A stretch of DNA of 21,476 bases. Origin: Clostridium sp. CAG:411. Its GTDB lineage: Bacteria; Bacillota; Clostridia; Lachnospirales; Lachnospiraceae. A model generated the notes under the pieces. The model did no database searches and was not told the DNA's origin. It was given only the letters and a program-made list of their open reading frames with translations. Made by a program: the position numbers and the translations under genes. The first letter of the stretch is position 1; each line of letters opens with the position of its first letter. The stretch is from NCBI GenBank assembly GCA_000437275.1, contig FR899734.1, positions 46,671 through 68,146 of the forward strand, given 5' to 3'. This document shows positions 1-6,835 of the stretch, one piece after another.

Positions 1-548
1 TTTCCTCCCTGTTCTCCCAACTCTTTTTTTGCAGCCGCTAACGCTTCCATCTTTCCTGATATAATAATCTGTCCAGGACAGTTATAATTTGCAACATAAA
101 CATCTTCTATATGATCGCAAACTTCCTGTACAAGTTCATTTTTCGCTCCAAGCACTGCATACATACCACCAACACCTACTGGTACTTCATTTTGCATATA
201 CTTTCCACGTACTCTTGTAAGCTTTGCTGCATCCTTAAAGTCCATTGCTTTACAGGCAACAAGGGCAGTATATTCACCCAAGCTTAGTCCTGCTGCCATA
301 TCCGGCTTTACAATCTCACAAACAGGCTGTAACATAGCGGTACATGCAGTTAAAAGTGCAGGTTGTGTATATTCCGTTAAATTAATCTTTTCTTCCTCTT
401 CAAAACAGATTTTTTCAATATCTACATCCAATACTTCATTCGCAGCACGAAACACCTCTTTACTGCTCTCAAATGTATCATAAAAATCTTTAGCCATTCC
501 TATTTTCTGTGCTCCCTGACCTGGGAATACAAATGCGATCTTTTCCAT
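1..548 (-). CDS. fabD: Malonyl-CoA:ACP transacylase (FabD), partial at left edge
   Basis: Loads malonyl groups from malonyl-CoA onto acyl carrier protein, supplying the extender unit for cytoplasmic type II fatty-acid synthesis. The readable N-terminal ~182 residues start MEKIAFVFPGQGAQ, the conserved FabD opening, and carry the nucleophile-elbow motif GLSLGEY near residue 90, whose Ser is the acyl acceptor. Most FabDs have GHSLGEY; the Leu variant is seen here directly. The C-terminal part, including the expected catalytic His, lies beyond the left edge. The ATG at 548 is 13 nt downstream of the fabK stop, with an AAAGGA ribosome site just before it, so it is translated as part of acpP-fabK-fabD. 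It is certainly FabD-like; completeness cannot be judged. Confidence 0.93.
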   Translation of the reverse strand, partial: MEKIAFVFPGQGAQKIGMAKDFYDTFESSKEVFRAANEVLDVDIEKICFEEEEKINLTEYTQPALLTACTAMLQPVCEIVKPDMAAGLSLGEYTALVACKAMDFKDAAKLTRVRGKYMQNEVPVGVGGMYAVLGAKNELVQEVCDHIEDVYVANYNCPGQIIISGKMEALAAAKKELGEQGG

Positions 549-561
549 CTCTTTGTCCTTT

Positions 562-1494
562 CTACTTACAGAACTGCTTTAATACTCTATCTGTATCCTT
601 CATAATGTCCTCAATGATTTCCTGTGCTGTCTGTTCTTTATCAACTAACCCTGCAATCTGACCAGCCATAAAAGAACCTTCTTTAATATTTCCATCAAAT
701 ACAGCCTTTCTCAAAGATCCCAGCGTCAAATGTTCTAACTCTTCAAATCCTTTTCCTTCTTTTTCTAACTTAAGATATTCCCTTGTCATGGCATTTCTCA
801 GTACACGCACTGGATGACCTGTAGAACGACTTGTCACTACAGAATCAATATCTCTCGCCTTTATGACTAACTGCTTATAATTCTCATGTACAATACATTC
901 TTTTGCCACTAAGAAACGAGTACCAATCTGTACTGCCTTTGCACCAAGCATTAAAGCTGCGGCAAATCCTCTTCCATCTGCCACACCACCAGCCGCAATC
1001 ACAGGAATCTCTACTGCATCTGCAACCTGTGGTACCAATGTCATAGTTGTACTCTCACCGATATGTCCACCAGATTCACATCCTTCTGCAATGACTGCTG
1101 CTGCGCCACATCTTTGCATACGTTTTGCAAGGGCAACAGAGGCAACTACTGGAATTACTTTAATTCCCGCTTCCAACCAGTCTTTCATATAAGGTTCTGG
1201 TGTACCTGCTCCGGTTGTAACGACAGCCACCTGTTCCTCAACTAAAACCTTTGCAATCTCTGGTGCTGCTGGATTTAAAAGCATTACATTCACACCAAAT
1301 GGCTTGTCCGTAAGTTCCTTTGTCTTCCTGATTTCCTCACGTACCTGATCTGCATTTAATCCTCCTGCTGCAAGAATGCCTAATCCTCCTGCATTTGATA
1401 CAGCCGCAACCAGATTATGTTCAGCAATATTTGCCATACCTCCCTGGAAAATCGGATATTTGATATTTAATAATTCTGTTACCTCTGTCTGCAT
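562..1494 (-). CDS. fabK: Enoyl-ACP reductase II (FabK), FMN-dependent
   Basis: Reduces the trans-2-enoyl-ACP double bond in the last step of each fatty-acid elongation cycle, using FMN and NAD(P)H. At 310 residues it has the usual FabK length and the TIM-barrel nitronate monooxygenase-like fold signature: the opening YPIFQGGM (residues 13-20), a glycine-rich GGLGILAAGG (36-45), the GCESGGHIGE block (138-147) containing the conserved His144, and the phosphate-binding AAGGVADGRG segment followed by GAKAVQIGTRF. It lies 36 nt after acpP and 13 nt before fabD, the classic acpP-fabK-fabD order of streptococci and clostridia. The ATG at 1494 follows a clear AAGGAAGG ribosome site. FabK rather than FabI implies natural resistance to triclosan-type inhibitors (family knowledge). 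Confidence 0.94.
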   Translation of the reverse strand: MQTEVTELLNIKYPIFQGGMANIAEHNLVAAVSNAGGLGILAAGGLNADQVREEIRKTKELTDKPFGVNVMLLNPAAPEIAKVLVEEQVAVVTTGAGTPEPYMKDWLEAGIKVIPVVASVALAKRMQRCGAAAVIAEGCESGGHIGESTTMTLVPQVADAVEIPVIAAGGVADGRGFAAALMLGAKAVQIGTRFLVAKECIVHENYKQLVIKARDIDSVVTSRSTGHPVRVLRNAMTREYLKLEKEGKGFEELEHLTLGSLRKAVFDGNIKEGSFMAGQIAGLVDKEQTAQEIIEDIMKDTDRVLKQFCK

Positions 1495-1530
1495 TGCAAA
1501 ATACCTTCCTTTATCTCATTTTTCTGGTCA

Positions 1531-1758
1531 TTAACCTTTTATTTTCTCTAAATATGCAGCTACTTCATTTAAGTTTGTAAAATTAGAAACTTCCTCTGTA
1601 TCGATTTCTACGTCAAATTCTTCTTCACAAGCCATAATGAACTCGAATAAATCTAAAGAATCTACACCTAAATCTTCCTTTAAATTCTTTTCTGGATCAA
1701 TGGAAGCTACGTCCATCTTCAACTGATCTGCTAACATTTCTGTAATTTTTTCTAACAT
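1531..1758 (-). CDS. acpP: Acyl carrier protein
   Basis: Small acidic carrier that holds growing acyl chains on a 4'-phosphopantetheine arm during fatty-acid synthesis. The 75-residue protein has the full ACP pattern: LGVDSLDLFEF at residues 30-40, with Ser34 as the predicted phosphopantetheine attachment site, followed by a highly acidic helix (CEEEFDVEIDTEE). It is the first fatty-acid gene in the window and sits directly upstream of fabK and fabD. The ATG at 1758 follows an AAAGGAG ribosome site. In many relatives fabH (and fabT) precede acpP. Here the upstream neighbour is instead the sigma-factor pair, 123 nt away. Confidence 0.95.
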   Translation of the reverse strand: MLEKITEMLADQLKMDVASIDPEKNLKEDLGVDSLDLFEFIMACEEEFDVEIDTEEVSNFTNLNEVAAYLEKIKG

Positions 1759-1795
1759 CTTTCTTTTCTCCTTTAAAATCTAAATTTATAAATAT

Positions 1796-1849
1796 CCTGC
1801 TGCGCAGGTTATTTCCCGAATTTACTTCGCACTGTGAAATATTTGCGAA
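1796..1849 (-). other. Intergenic inverted repeats upstream of acpP
   Basis: The 123-nt gap before acpP contains two small inverted repeats: TTCGCA...TGCGAA (1826-1831 with 1844-1849) and CCTGC-TGC-GCAGG (1796-1808). Neither is followed by a U-rich tract in the minus direction, so they do not look like a terminator. No convincing -35/-10 pair, FapR-like or FabT-like palindrome was recognised. They may be operator or mRNA-stability elements, or chance. Confidence 0.25.
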
Positions 1850-1881
1850 CACGAATGCTATACATCCATCCCCTTACATAA

Positions 1882-2112
1882 CTAAGCTGGTCTTCTACGA
1901 AAATATCTTCTTTTCACACGTAACAATACAATCAATATTCCAGTTGCAAACAAACTAACCCCTGCTATAATACTGGCAATTTTTACATGTCCATTTGCAA
2001 ATAATCTTCGTATTGTTTTTTTATGTCTTTTCAAATCTTTTTCCAAATGTAATTCTTCCAACAAAGAAGCATCCAGTTTTTCAAACATGTCTATTAATAC
2101 ATACTTTTCCAT
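1882..2112 (-). CDS. Small single-span membrane protein, candidate minimal anti-sigma factor
   Basis: No characterised family was recognised. The 76 residues divide into an N-terminal cytoplasmic part with the pattern IDMFEKLDASLLEELHLEKD (residues 7-26), a basic stretch (KRHKKTIRR, 28-36), one hydrophobic span (IASIIAGVSLFATGILIVLL, about 45-64) and a very basic tail (RVKRRYFRRRPA). The gene starts 11 nt after the sigma-factor stop and has its own AGGAG ribosome site 8 nt before the ATG, so the two are almost certainly co-transcribed. Lachnospiraceae sigma genes are often followed by proteins with a short 'LD..LLEE' N-terminus, a basic patch and a membrane span that act as or resemble anti-sigma factors (family knowledge). 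An anti-sigma role here is inference, and the usual extracytoplasmic domain is missing. Residues are cited only as short motifs. Confidence 0.6.
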   Translation of the reverse strand: MEKYVLIDMFEKLDASLLEELHLEKDLKRHKKTIRRLFANGHVKIASIIAGVSLFATGILIVLLRVKRRYFRRRPA

Positions 2113-2123
2113 ACTTACCGCTC

Positions 2124-2693
2124 CTACCTTTCTTCCCCTGTCATCACATCATATTCCTGCTTCATCTGCCTGCGAAGACGGCTTAATTTACTATCTACCG
2201 CATTGACACTCATCTTCATATGAAATGCAATTTCCTTTGAACTTTGCAAATAATAATATCTTCGCAATACTATCTCGCGGTCTTTCTTCTTCATATTTGC
2301 AATAATCATATTTAGTGCATTCATATTTTCTTTTCGTTCCATGGCAGCTTCCACATCTTGTCTCTGATCGGCATAATCTCCTGCCAAATCAGAAAGTTCA
2401 TCTTTTTGGGCTGTACCCTCTATCTTACTGATTTTCCGCAGACGGTTAATAGCAGTATTGCGGACAATCACAGACATATATGTCTTTAAAGATGCTCTAT
2501 CAAAATCAAACTCCTGCATATGATTCCATACCTTTAAATAGGTATCATTTACGCACTCCTCCACATCCTCTTTGTTATTTCCCAGAATGCCAGTTGCTAT
2601 ATATGTAAGCAGTTTTTCATATTTTTCCGTAAGAGCCTTTAAACCTTCTTCATCTTTTTTAACGATTAACTTTACTATCTTTTTGTCGCGCAA
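2124..2693 (-). CDS. ECF-like sigma-70 family RNA polymerase sigma factor
   Basis: Directs RNA polymerase to a dedicated promoter set. The protein has the two-domain layout of ECF sigma factors: region 2 in the N-terminal half (DVEECVNDTYLKVWNHM, then SLKTYMSVIVRNTAINRLRK, the -10-recognising and core-binding part) and region 4 at the C-terminus (KKKDREIVLRRYYYLQSSKEIAF, then a helix-turn-helix ending SRLRRQMKQ). At about 189 residues it has the usual ECF length. The longest frame begins with a GTG at 2702, but that codon overlaps the strong AGGAGG ribosome site (2702-2707). The TTG at 2693, 8 nt downstream of AGGAGG, is the better start; TTG at 2696 is possible. A small membrane protein follows 11 nt downstream, suggesting a sigma/anti-sigma pair. 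The inducing signal and ECF group cannot be told from sequence alone. Confidence 0.88.
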   Translation of the reverse strand: MRDKKIVKLIVKKDEEGLKALTEKYEKLLTYIATGILGNNKEDVEECVNDTYLKVWNHMQEFDFDRASLKTYMSVIVRNTAINRLRKISKIEGTAQKDELSDLAGDYADQRQDVEAAMERKENMNALNMIIANMKKKDREIVLRRYYYLQSSKEIAFHMKMSVNAVDSKLSRLRRQMKQEYDVMTGEER

Positions 2694-2759
2694 CAAAATC
2701 ACCTCCTGCTCTTGGGGGCGCTAAGTCTATCCTGAAATGCAAACTTGCTTTCCTTTTAT

Positions 2760-2772
2760 ATATACCCCCCTT
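2760..2772 (-). repeat. 13-nt motif AAGGGGGGTATAT upstream of the sigma gene
   Basis: The gap from 2694 to 2921 is AT-rich with no gene. In it, about 70 nt upstream of the sigma start and on the same strand, lies AAGGGGGGTATAT. An identical 13-mer, in the same orientation, lies at 17999-18011 upstream of the ArsC/Spx gene. Runs of six G are rare in this AT-rich sequence. A TTGCAA 19 nt before TATATA could be a weak sigma-A promoter overlapping it. A role as a promoter element read by the adjacent sigma factor is speculative. Confidence 0.3.
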
Positions 2773-2921
2773 ATTTTTAAACCTTGCAAAAAAAATAAAG
2801 TTTTTTTTATGAAGTTACTTGCACTGCTAATTTCTGGTTTCAACCATGCTGAAATTTCACAAAATCATTCTCTACGTTTCACTTAAAAAACAGAAATGTA
2901 AAGTAGAAATATTTTTTGTGA

Positions 2922-2979
2922 AAGAAAAAAGTCCTCCCTAAGTAGCTTTTGGTTCTTTCCTTCCCTACTTAAAGAGGAC
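2922..2979 (-). terminator. Rho-independent terminator of the tyrS operon
   Basis: In the minus direction, 20 nt after the stop of the small membrane-protein gene, arms 2965-2979 and 2931-2945 form a 15-bp stem with two G-U pairs around a 19-nt loop. It is followed at once by a U-rich tract (TTTTTTCTTT). It ends the tyrS transcript and insulates the sigma gene. Confidence 0.85.
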
Positions 2980-2999
2980 AAATTATTAACTATTGATTT

Positions 3000-3380
3000 T
3001 TATTTCTTTCCATCTCCCATAAGCAATACTCTCGCCAGCAACCCGGCACCTACTACGATACATACGACCATAATAATGTATTCATATAGAGATTTTTGTA
3101 TAAAGCGTAACTGCACACTGGCAATAATGGATGCCACAATAATCACAACACCCAGCACAGTTAAGACCTTAGCCAAAAAGGAATCTGGTTTTACCACCCA
3201 CCAGAACACGCCTAAAATCAATGGTACAATTACCAAACCAGATGGCATAGTCATACTGCCTAAATGAAAGCCGTATCCCCATGTAGATTCTACAATAACA
3301 GAATTAAATAAAAAATACAGACCTCCACCTAACAATACCACCCCTATTATAAATACCAATAATGGATTTTTCTCTTTCAT
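3000..3380 (-). CDS. Small four-span membrane protein of unknown function
   Basis: Family not recognised. The 126-residue protein is almost entirely hydrophobic, with four likely membrane spans: about residues 8-26, 46-62, 68-90 and 97-118. A short charged N-terminus (MKEKNP) and tail (MGDGKK) flank them. The second segment carries MPSGLVIVPLILGVFWWVVKP, and the protein has no conserved charged or cysteine residues that suggest a catalytic role. It starts 14 nt after the tyrS stop with a GGGAATG-like ribosome site and ends just before a strong terminator, so it is the second gene of the T-box-controlled tyrS transcript. Co-expression with tyrosyl-tRNA synthetase may be incidental. Confidence 0.75.
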   Translation of the reverse strand: MKEKNPLLVFIIGVVLLGGGLYFLFNSVIVESTWGYGFHLGSMTMPSGLVIVPLILGVFWWVVKPDSFLAKVLTVLGVVIIVASIIASVQLRFIQKSLYEYIIMVVCIVVGAGLLARVLLMGDGKK

Positions 3381-3394
3381 TGTAACATTCCCTT

Positions 3395-4618
3395 CTATTT
3401 CAAGATAACTTTGTGGAACACCTTTTTGCCTTTTCGAAGCTTAATGCTGTTTACAAGCTGTTCTTCTGTTATGCGGGCATTTTCGTCCACCTTTACCTCA
3501 TCTACAGACACACCGCCCTGCTTTGCAAGTCGTCTAGCTTCTCCTTTGGAAGCAACCAAACCACACTCTAACATTAAATCAAGAATTCCAATGCTGCCTT
3601 CTGTCAATTTATCCTTTTCCAGTTCTGTTGTTGGCATATTTGAATCATCGCCACCTTTTCCAGAGAATAAGGCATGTGATGCTTCTTTTGCCTTCTTTGC
3701 TTCCTCTTCTCCATGAACCAATGCAGTCAATTCATAAGCTAAAATTTCTTTCGCTTCGTTTAATTGACTTCCTTCCCAGGAATCCATCTTTTCTACTTCT
3801 TCTAATGGAAGGAATGTGAGCATACGGATACATTTTAGAACATCTGCATCACCTACATTTCTCCAATATTGGAAAAATTCAAATGGTGTTGTCTTATTTG
3901 GATCTAACCATACTGCTCCGTTTGCAGTTTTACCCATCTTCTTTCCTTCGGAATTTAATAACAATGTAATTGTCATCGCATATGCATCTTTACCAAGTTT
4001 ACGACGAATCAATTCTGTTCCACCAAGCATATTAGACCATTGATCGTCTCCACCGAACTGCATATTACATCCGTAGTTCTGGAATAAGTAGTAAAAATCG
4101 TAAGACTGCATAATCATGTAGTTAAACTCTAAAAAGCTCAATCCTTTTTCCATACGCTGCTTATAACATTCTGCACGAAGCATATTATTTACAGAAAAAT
4201 GTGGTCCCACTTCACGCAACAAATCTACATAATTTAATTTTAATAACCAATCTGCGTTGTTTACCATAATTGCCTTATCTTCGCCAAATTCAATAAAACG
4301 CTCCATCTGCTTTTTAAAACAATCGCAGTTGTGCTGAATGATCTCTGAGGTCATCATCTGTCTCATATCTGTTCTTCCAGATGGGTCACCAATATGTCCC
4401 GTTCCTCCACCAATCAATACTACTGGCTTATTTCCTGCCATTTGTAAACGTTTCATAAGACAAAGAGCCATAAAATGTCCCACATGCAAAGAATCTGCAG
4501 TTGGGTCAAATCCAATATAAAAAGTTGCTTTTCCATTATTTATTAATTCTTTAATTTCTTCCTCATCTGTTACCTGTGCAATTAAACCTCTTGCAACTAA
4601 TTCGTCATAAACTGTCAT
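3395..4618 (-). CDS. tyrS: Tyrosyl-tRNA synthetase
   Basis: Activates tyrosine with ATP and attaches it to tRNA(Tyr). This is a class I synthetase of 407 residues, normal for bacterial TyrS. Visible signatures are YIGFDPTADSLHVGH, with the HIGH motif as HVGH (residues 45-48), GGGTGHIGDPSGR (70-82), the tyrosine-recognition region YDFYYLF (173-179) and QFGGDDQW (187-194), and the KMSKS loop as KMGKT (227-231). An RNA-binding S4 domain occupies about residues 340-405 (LVASKGEARRLAKQGGVSVD). Expression is controlled by a T-box leader that ends about 60 nt upstream, so it should rise when uncharged tRNA(Tyr) accumulates. A small membrane-protein gene follows 14 nt downstream. The start is the ATG at 4618, with a modest AAAGGAAAG site. 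Confidence 0.97.
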   Translation of the reverse strand: MTVYDELVARGLIAQVTDEEEIKELINNGKATFYIGFDPTADSLHVGHFMALCLMKRLQMAGNKPVVLIGGGTGHIGDPSGRTDMRQMMTSEIIQHNCDCFKKQMERFIEFGEDKAIMVNNADWLLKLNYVDLLREVGPHFSVNNMLRAECYKQRMEKGLSFLEFNYMIMQSYDFYYLFQNYGCNMQFGGDDQWSNMLGGTELIRRKLGKDAYAMTITLLLNSEGKKMGKTANGAVWLDPNKTTPFEFFQYWRNVGDADVLKCIRMLTFLPLEEVEKMDSWEGSQLNEAKEILAYELTALVHGEEEAKKAKEASHALFSGKGGDDSNMPTTELEKDKLTEGSIGILDLMLECGLVASKGEARRLAKQGGVSVDEVKVDENARITEEQLVNSIKLRKGKKVFHKVILK

Positions 4619-4680
4619 TATTTTTCTTTCCTTTCTTTTTCAGTGTAGATAACGTAATAACATAAGGTATCCGAGCCAGC

Positions 4681-4716
4681 AAAAAACCCTCTGTTCATCA
4701 AAAGATGAACAGAGGG
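4681..4716 (-). terminator. Regulated terminator (attenuator) of the tyrS T-box
   Basis: A perfect 13-bp stem (4704-4716 with 4687-4699) around an AAAA/TTTT loop, followed by six U residues (4686-4681). It forms when tRNA(Tyr) is charged and stops transcription before tyrS. Confidence 0.93.
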
Positions 4717-4949
4717 CGAGTTATCGCGGTACCACCTCTGCTTCAAAGACTAGGTCTTTCTCAGCAGGATAAAATCCTAACGCTATATCGGGCGCTCCCG
4801 TCATACCCTACTATTATTTCAGGCAGCTACTCCAAGATGTATTCAGAACAGAATATCTGTATTCTCACACCAACCGAATACTCTCTGAAAGATACCCTCT
4901 GTCTTACTTGTTCTCTTCACTGTATTACTTATTTCATTCGTTCTCACAT
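4681..4949 (-). promoter_or_regulatory. T-box riboswitch (tyrosine) upstream of tyrS
   Basis: The transcribed leader carries the invariant T-box core GGTGGTACCGCG (4736-4725), which pairs with the tRNA acceptor end in the antiterminator. A tyrosine codon, UAC, sits in the context GAATACATC (4841-4839) and is the best specifier-loop candidate. A compact stem AAAGAC-CTA-GTCTTT (about 4758-4744) matches stem III. The antiterminator strand (CAGAGG, just upstream of the T-box core) can compete with the downstream terminator hairpin. The specifier identity agrees with the downstream gene, tyrS. Confidence 0.94.
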
Positions 4950-4955
4950 GATGTT

Positions 4956-4984
4956 ATTGTAACGGATACGAATTAAATTTGCAA
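4956..4984 (-). promoter_or_regulatory. Sigma-A-like promoter of the T-box/tyrS transcript
   Basis: TTGCAA (4984-4979), a 17-nt spacer and TACAAT (4961-4956). The -35 box lies inside the last coding codons of argC and the spacer contains its stop, so the two genes overlap functionally. The predicted transcript start is near 4949, just before the T-box stem I. Confidence 0.75.
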
Positions 4985-5920
4985 GCCTTTTGTTGGCTCA
5001 CAACCTAAAACCAGATTCATACATTCGATTGCTGCACCAGAAGCACCTTTTCCAAGGTTATCAAACTGTGCTGTTACAACGATTCTCTCTTCATTTCCTG
5101 TTACATAAATCTTTAATCCATCCCAGCCTGACATTTCATTACCAGCTAAGAAACCACTTTGCGCAATCTCATCATCTGCTGCACTAACCTGAATAAATTC
5201 CTGTCCCTTATAATATTCTGCAAAATAAGCAAGGAGACTTTCTGGTGTCTGCTTTCCATTCAACAAATCTGTATACAATGGAACCGATACTACCATTCCA
5301 CTATAATAGTCATCTACAATTGGGGAAAACAGTGGAGTTCTCTCAATTCCTGTAATATTTTGCATCTCTTTTAAATGCTTATGCTGTTGTGTAAGTGCAT
5401 ACTCACGACCAGCAGAAAACTGACTTGGTCTGTCTTCACTTTCATAGACAGCAATTGCCTTTTTTCCTGCTCCACTATAACCAGATAATGCAAAACTACT
5501 TACCGGATAATCTTTTGGTAAAATATCACCTGCTACAAGTGGATATACCAAAGAAATAAATCCAGAAGCATAACAACCAGGAACTGCAATTCTCTTTCCC
5601 TTTATAATTGCTTCTTTATGTGCCTTAGAAAGTTCTGGGAAACCATAAGCCCATCCTTCCTCTGTTCTATGTGCTGTTGAGGTATCTATGATTACAACGT
5701 GATCATTTTCCACAAGCGATACAGACTCTCTTGCTGCCGCATCCGGAAGACATAAAAATGCAATATCTGCACTATTAATTAACCTTTTTCTCTCAGCAGG
5801 GTCTTTTCTAAGCTCCGAGCTGATTTTTAACAATTCAATATCGTCGCGTCCCTGAAAACGTTCATGAATACGAAGTCCTGTTGTTCCTTCACTACCATCA
5901 ATAAATACCTTTGTTTTCAT
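4973..5920 (-). CDS. argC: N-acetyl-gamma-glutamyl-phosphate reductase, short (type 2) form
   Basis: Third enzyme of arginine/ornithine synthesis: NADPH-dependent reduction of N-acetylglutamyl phosphate to the semialdehyde. The 315-residue protein opens with KVFIDGSEGTTGLRIHERF, a nucleotide-binding loop. It contains the active-site Cys in AVPGCYASGF (about residues 112-121), followed by SGYSGAGKKAIA and the substrate-domain segment SPIVDDYYSGMVVSVPL. The GSEGTTGL loop and the length fit the short AGPR type 2 subgroup rather than the roughly 345-residue type 1. No other arg genes are next to it, and it has its own promoter. The ATG at 5920 follows GAGGAAACAGG. Its final codons double as the -35 box of the tyrS promoter. 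Confidence 0.93.
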   Translation of the reverse strand: MKTKVFIDGSEGTTGLRIHERFQGRDDIELLKISSELRKDPAERKRLINSADIAFLCLPDAAARESVSLVENDHVVIIDTSTAHRTEEGWAYGFPELSKAHKEAIIKGKRIAVPGCYASGFISLVYPLVAGDILPKDYPVSSFALSGYSGAGKKAIAVYESEDRPSQFSAGREYALTQQHKHLKEMQNITGIERTPLFSPIVDDYYSGMVVSVPLYTDLLNGKQTPESLLAYFAEYYKGQEFIQVSAADDEIAQSGFLAGNEMSGWDGLKIYVTGNEERIVVTAQFDNLGKGASGAAIECMNLVLGCEPTKGLQI

Positions 5921-5989
5921 CCTGTTTCCTCTTTTCTGTTATCAATATTATCTTTATCTGCCCTTCTATAAATGCAATCCTATACAATT

Positions 5990-6017
5990 ATTATATTAAC
6001 AATAAAAATGTTGTCAA
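5990..6017 (-). promoter_or_regulatory. Near-consensus promoter of argC
   Basis: TTGACA (6017-6012), a 16-nt spacer and TATAAT (5995-5990), both consensus hexamers. The leader to the argC ATG is about 60 nt. No clear ArgR box was recognised around it. The rest of the 290-nt argC-pdxT gap holds only the pdxST terminator. Confidence 0.75.
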
Positions 6018-6121
6018 GTAGCTATGGTATATTCCTACAGACAACAGTGCAGCCAGAGTCATTCATAAAGTGCCTGAATAAACAACAGACTTAAAATGTT
6101 CTTTGGGGCTGAACTGTTACA

Positions 6122-6176
6122 TATAAAAAGGAAGAACCCTCACAGTAAATAGATTTCCTTAACTGTGAGGGTTCTT
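6122..6176 (-). terminator. Terminator of pdxST
   Basis: Perfect 15-bp inverted repeat (6162-6176 with 6132-6146, AAGAACCCTCACAGT) with a 15-nt loop. In the minus direction it is followed by CCTTTTTAT. It lies 36 nt after the pdxT stop. Confidence 0.88.
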
Positions 6177-6211
6177 CTAAAATGTATCCGATTATCTTTT
6201 CTACCTACAAT

Positions 6212-6820
6212 TTAACCAATTTTTTCATCCAATGGTTCGAAAGACTGACTGTTATACTCCTTTACCATTTCTACAAATTTCTGATGAATTCTTACATCTT
6301 CATCTAATTCCGGATGGAAGGACATTGCTAATTGATTTTTATATTTTACAGCCACGATATGTTCTTCTACCGTTGCCAAAACTTCCACTTTACTATCAAC
6401 CTTAGAAATATAAGGGGCACGAATAAATGTCATAGGAACTACACCAATGCCCTTTACTTCCTGCTCTGTATGAAAACTTCCAAGCTGTCTTCCATAAGCA
6501 TTTCGACGTACCGTTACCGGTAAAGTCTTAAAGTAACTTCTCGTATCATTTTCCAACTCACCAGCCAATAAAATCAACCCAGCACAAGTAGCAAACACAG
6601 GCATACCTTCTTGTATCTGCTTATGTATCGTATCAAACATATCCAATTCTTTTAATAACTTTCCCTGTACAGTGCTTTCTCCACCTGGAAGTACAATTCC
6701 ATCATAAGGTTGCTCTAAATCTTCTTTTTTTCTCAGTTCGATACAATCTACACCAAGCTCCTGCAATCTTTGTTCTTGCTCAATAAATGCTCCCTGTACA
6801 GCAACTACTGCTATTGTCAT
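6212..6820 (-). CDS. pdxT: Pyridoxal 5'-phosphate synthase glutaminase subunit
   Basis: Class I glutamine amidotransferase that hydrolyses glutamine and channels ammonia to PdxS for de novo PLP synthesis. Visible motifs are VAVQGAFIEQE at the N-terminus, the oxyanion segment LPGGESTVQGKLL, the nucleophile Cys79 in FATCAGLILLAG and the His169/Glu171 pair in SFHPELDED (numbering from the chosen start). The longest frame starts at an ATG at 6826, but only 1 nt separates that from AGGAGG. The ATG at 6820, 7 nt after AGGAGG, is the better start and gives the usual MTIAVVAVQG opening and about 202 residues. It follows pdxS by 15 nt in a two-gene operon closed by a strong terminator. Confidence 0.95.
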   Translation of the reverse strand: MTIAVVAVQGAFIEQEQRLQELGVDCIELRKKEDLEQPYDGIVLPGGESTVQGKLLKELDMFDTIHKQIQEGMPVFATCAGLILLAGELENDTRSYFKTLPVTVRRNAYGRQLGSFHTEQEVKGIGVVPMTFIRAPYISKVDSKVEVLATVEEHIVAVKYKNQLAMSFHPELDEDVRIHQKFVEMVKEYNSQSFEPLDEKIG

Positions 6821-6835
6821 TTGCATGCCTCCTAA

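Noticed and set aside
2760..2772. CsoR-type copper operator
   Set aside because: The TATACCCCCC half-site has no matching inverted GGGGGTATA half beside it, and no copper genes are near.
4705..4962. 85-codon plus-strand open frame upstream of tyrS
   Set aside because: It lies entirely on the complement of the T-box leader and its terminator; the RNA features explain the sequence.
6122..6176. Bidirectional terminator also serving a plus-strand gene
   Set aside because: Only the minus-strand side has a U-tract, and no plus-strand gene precedes it.
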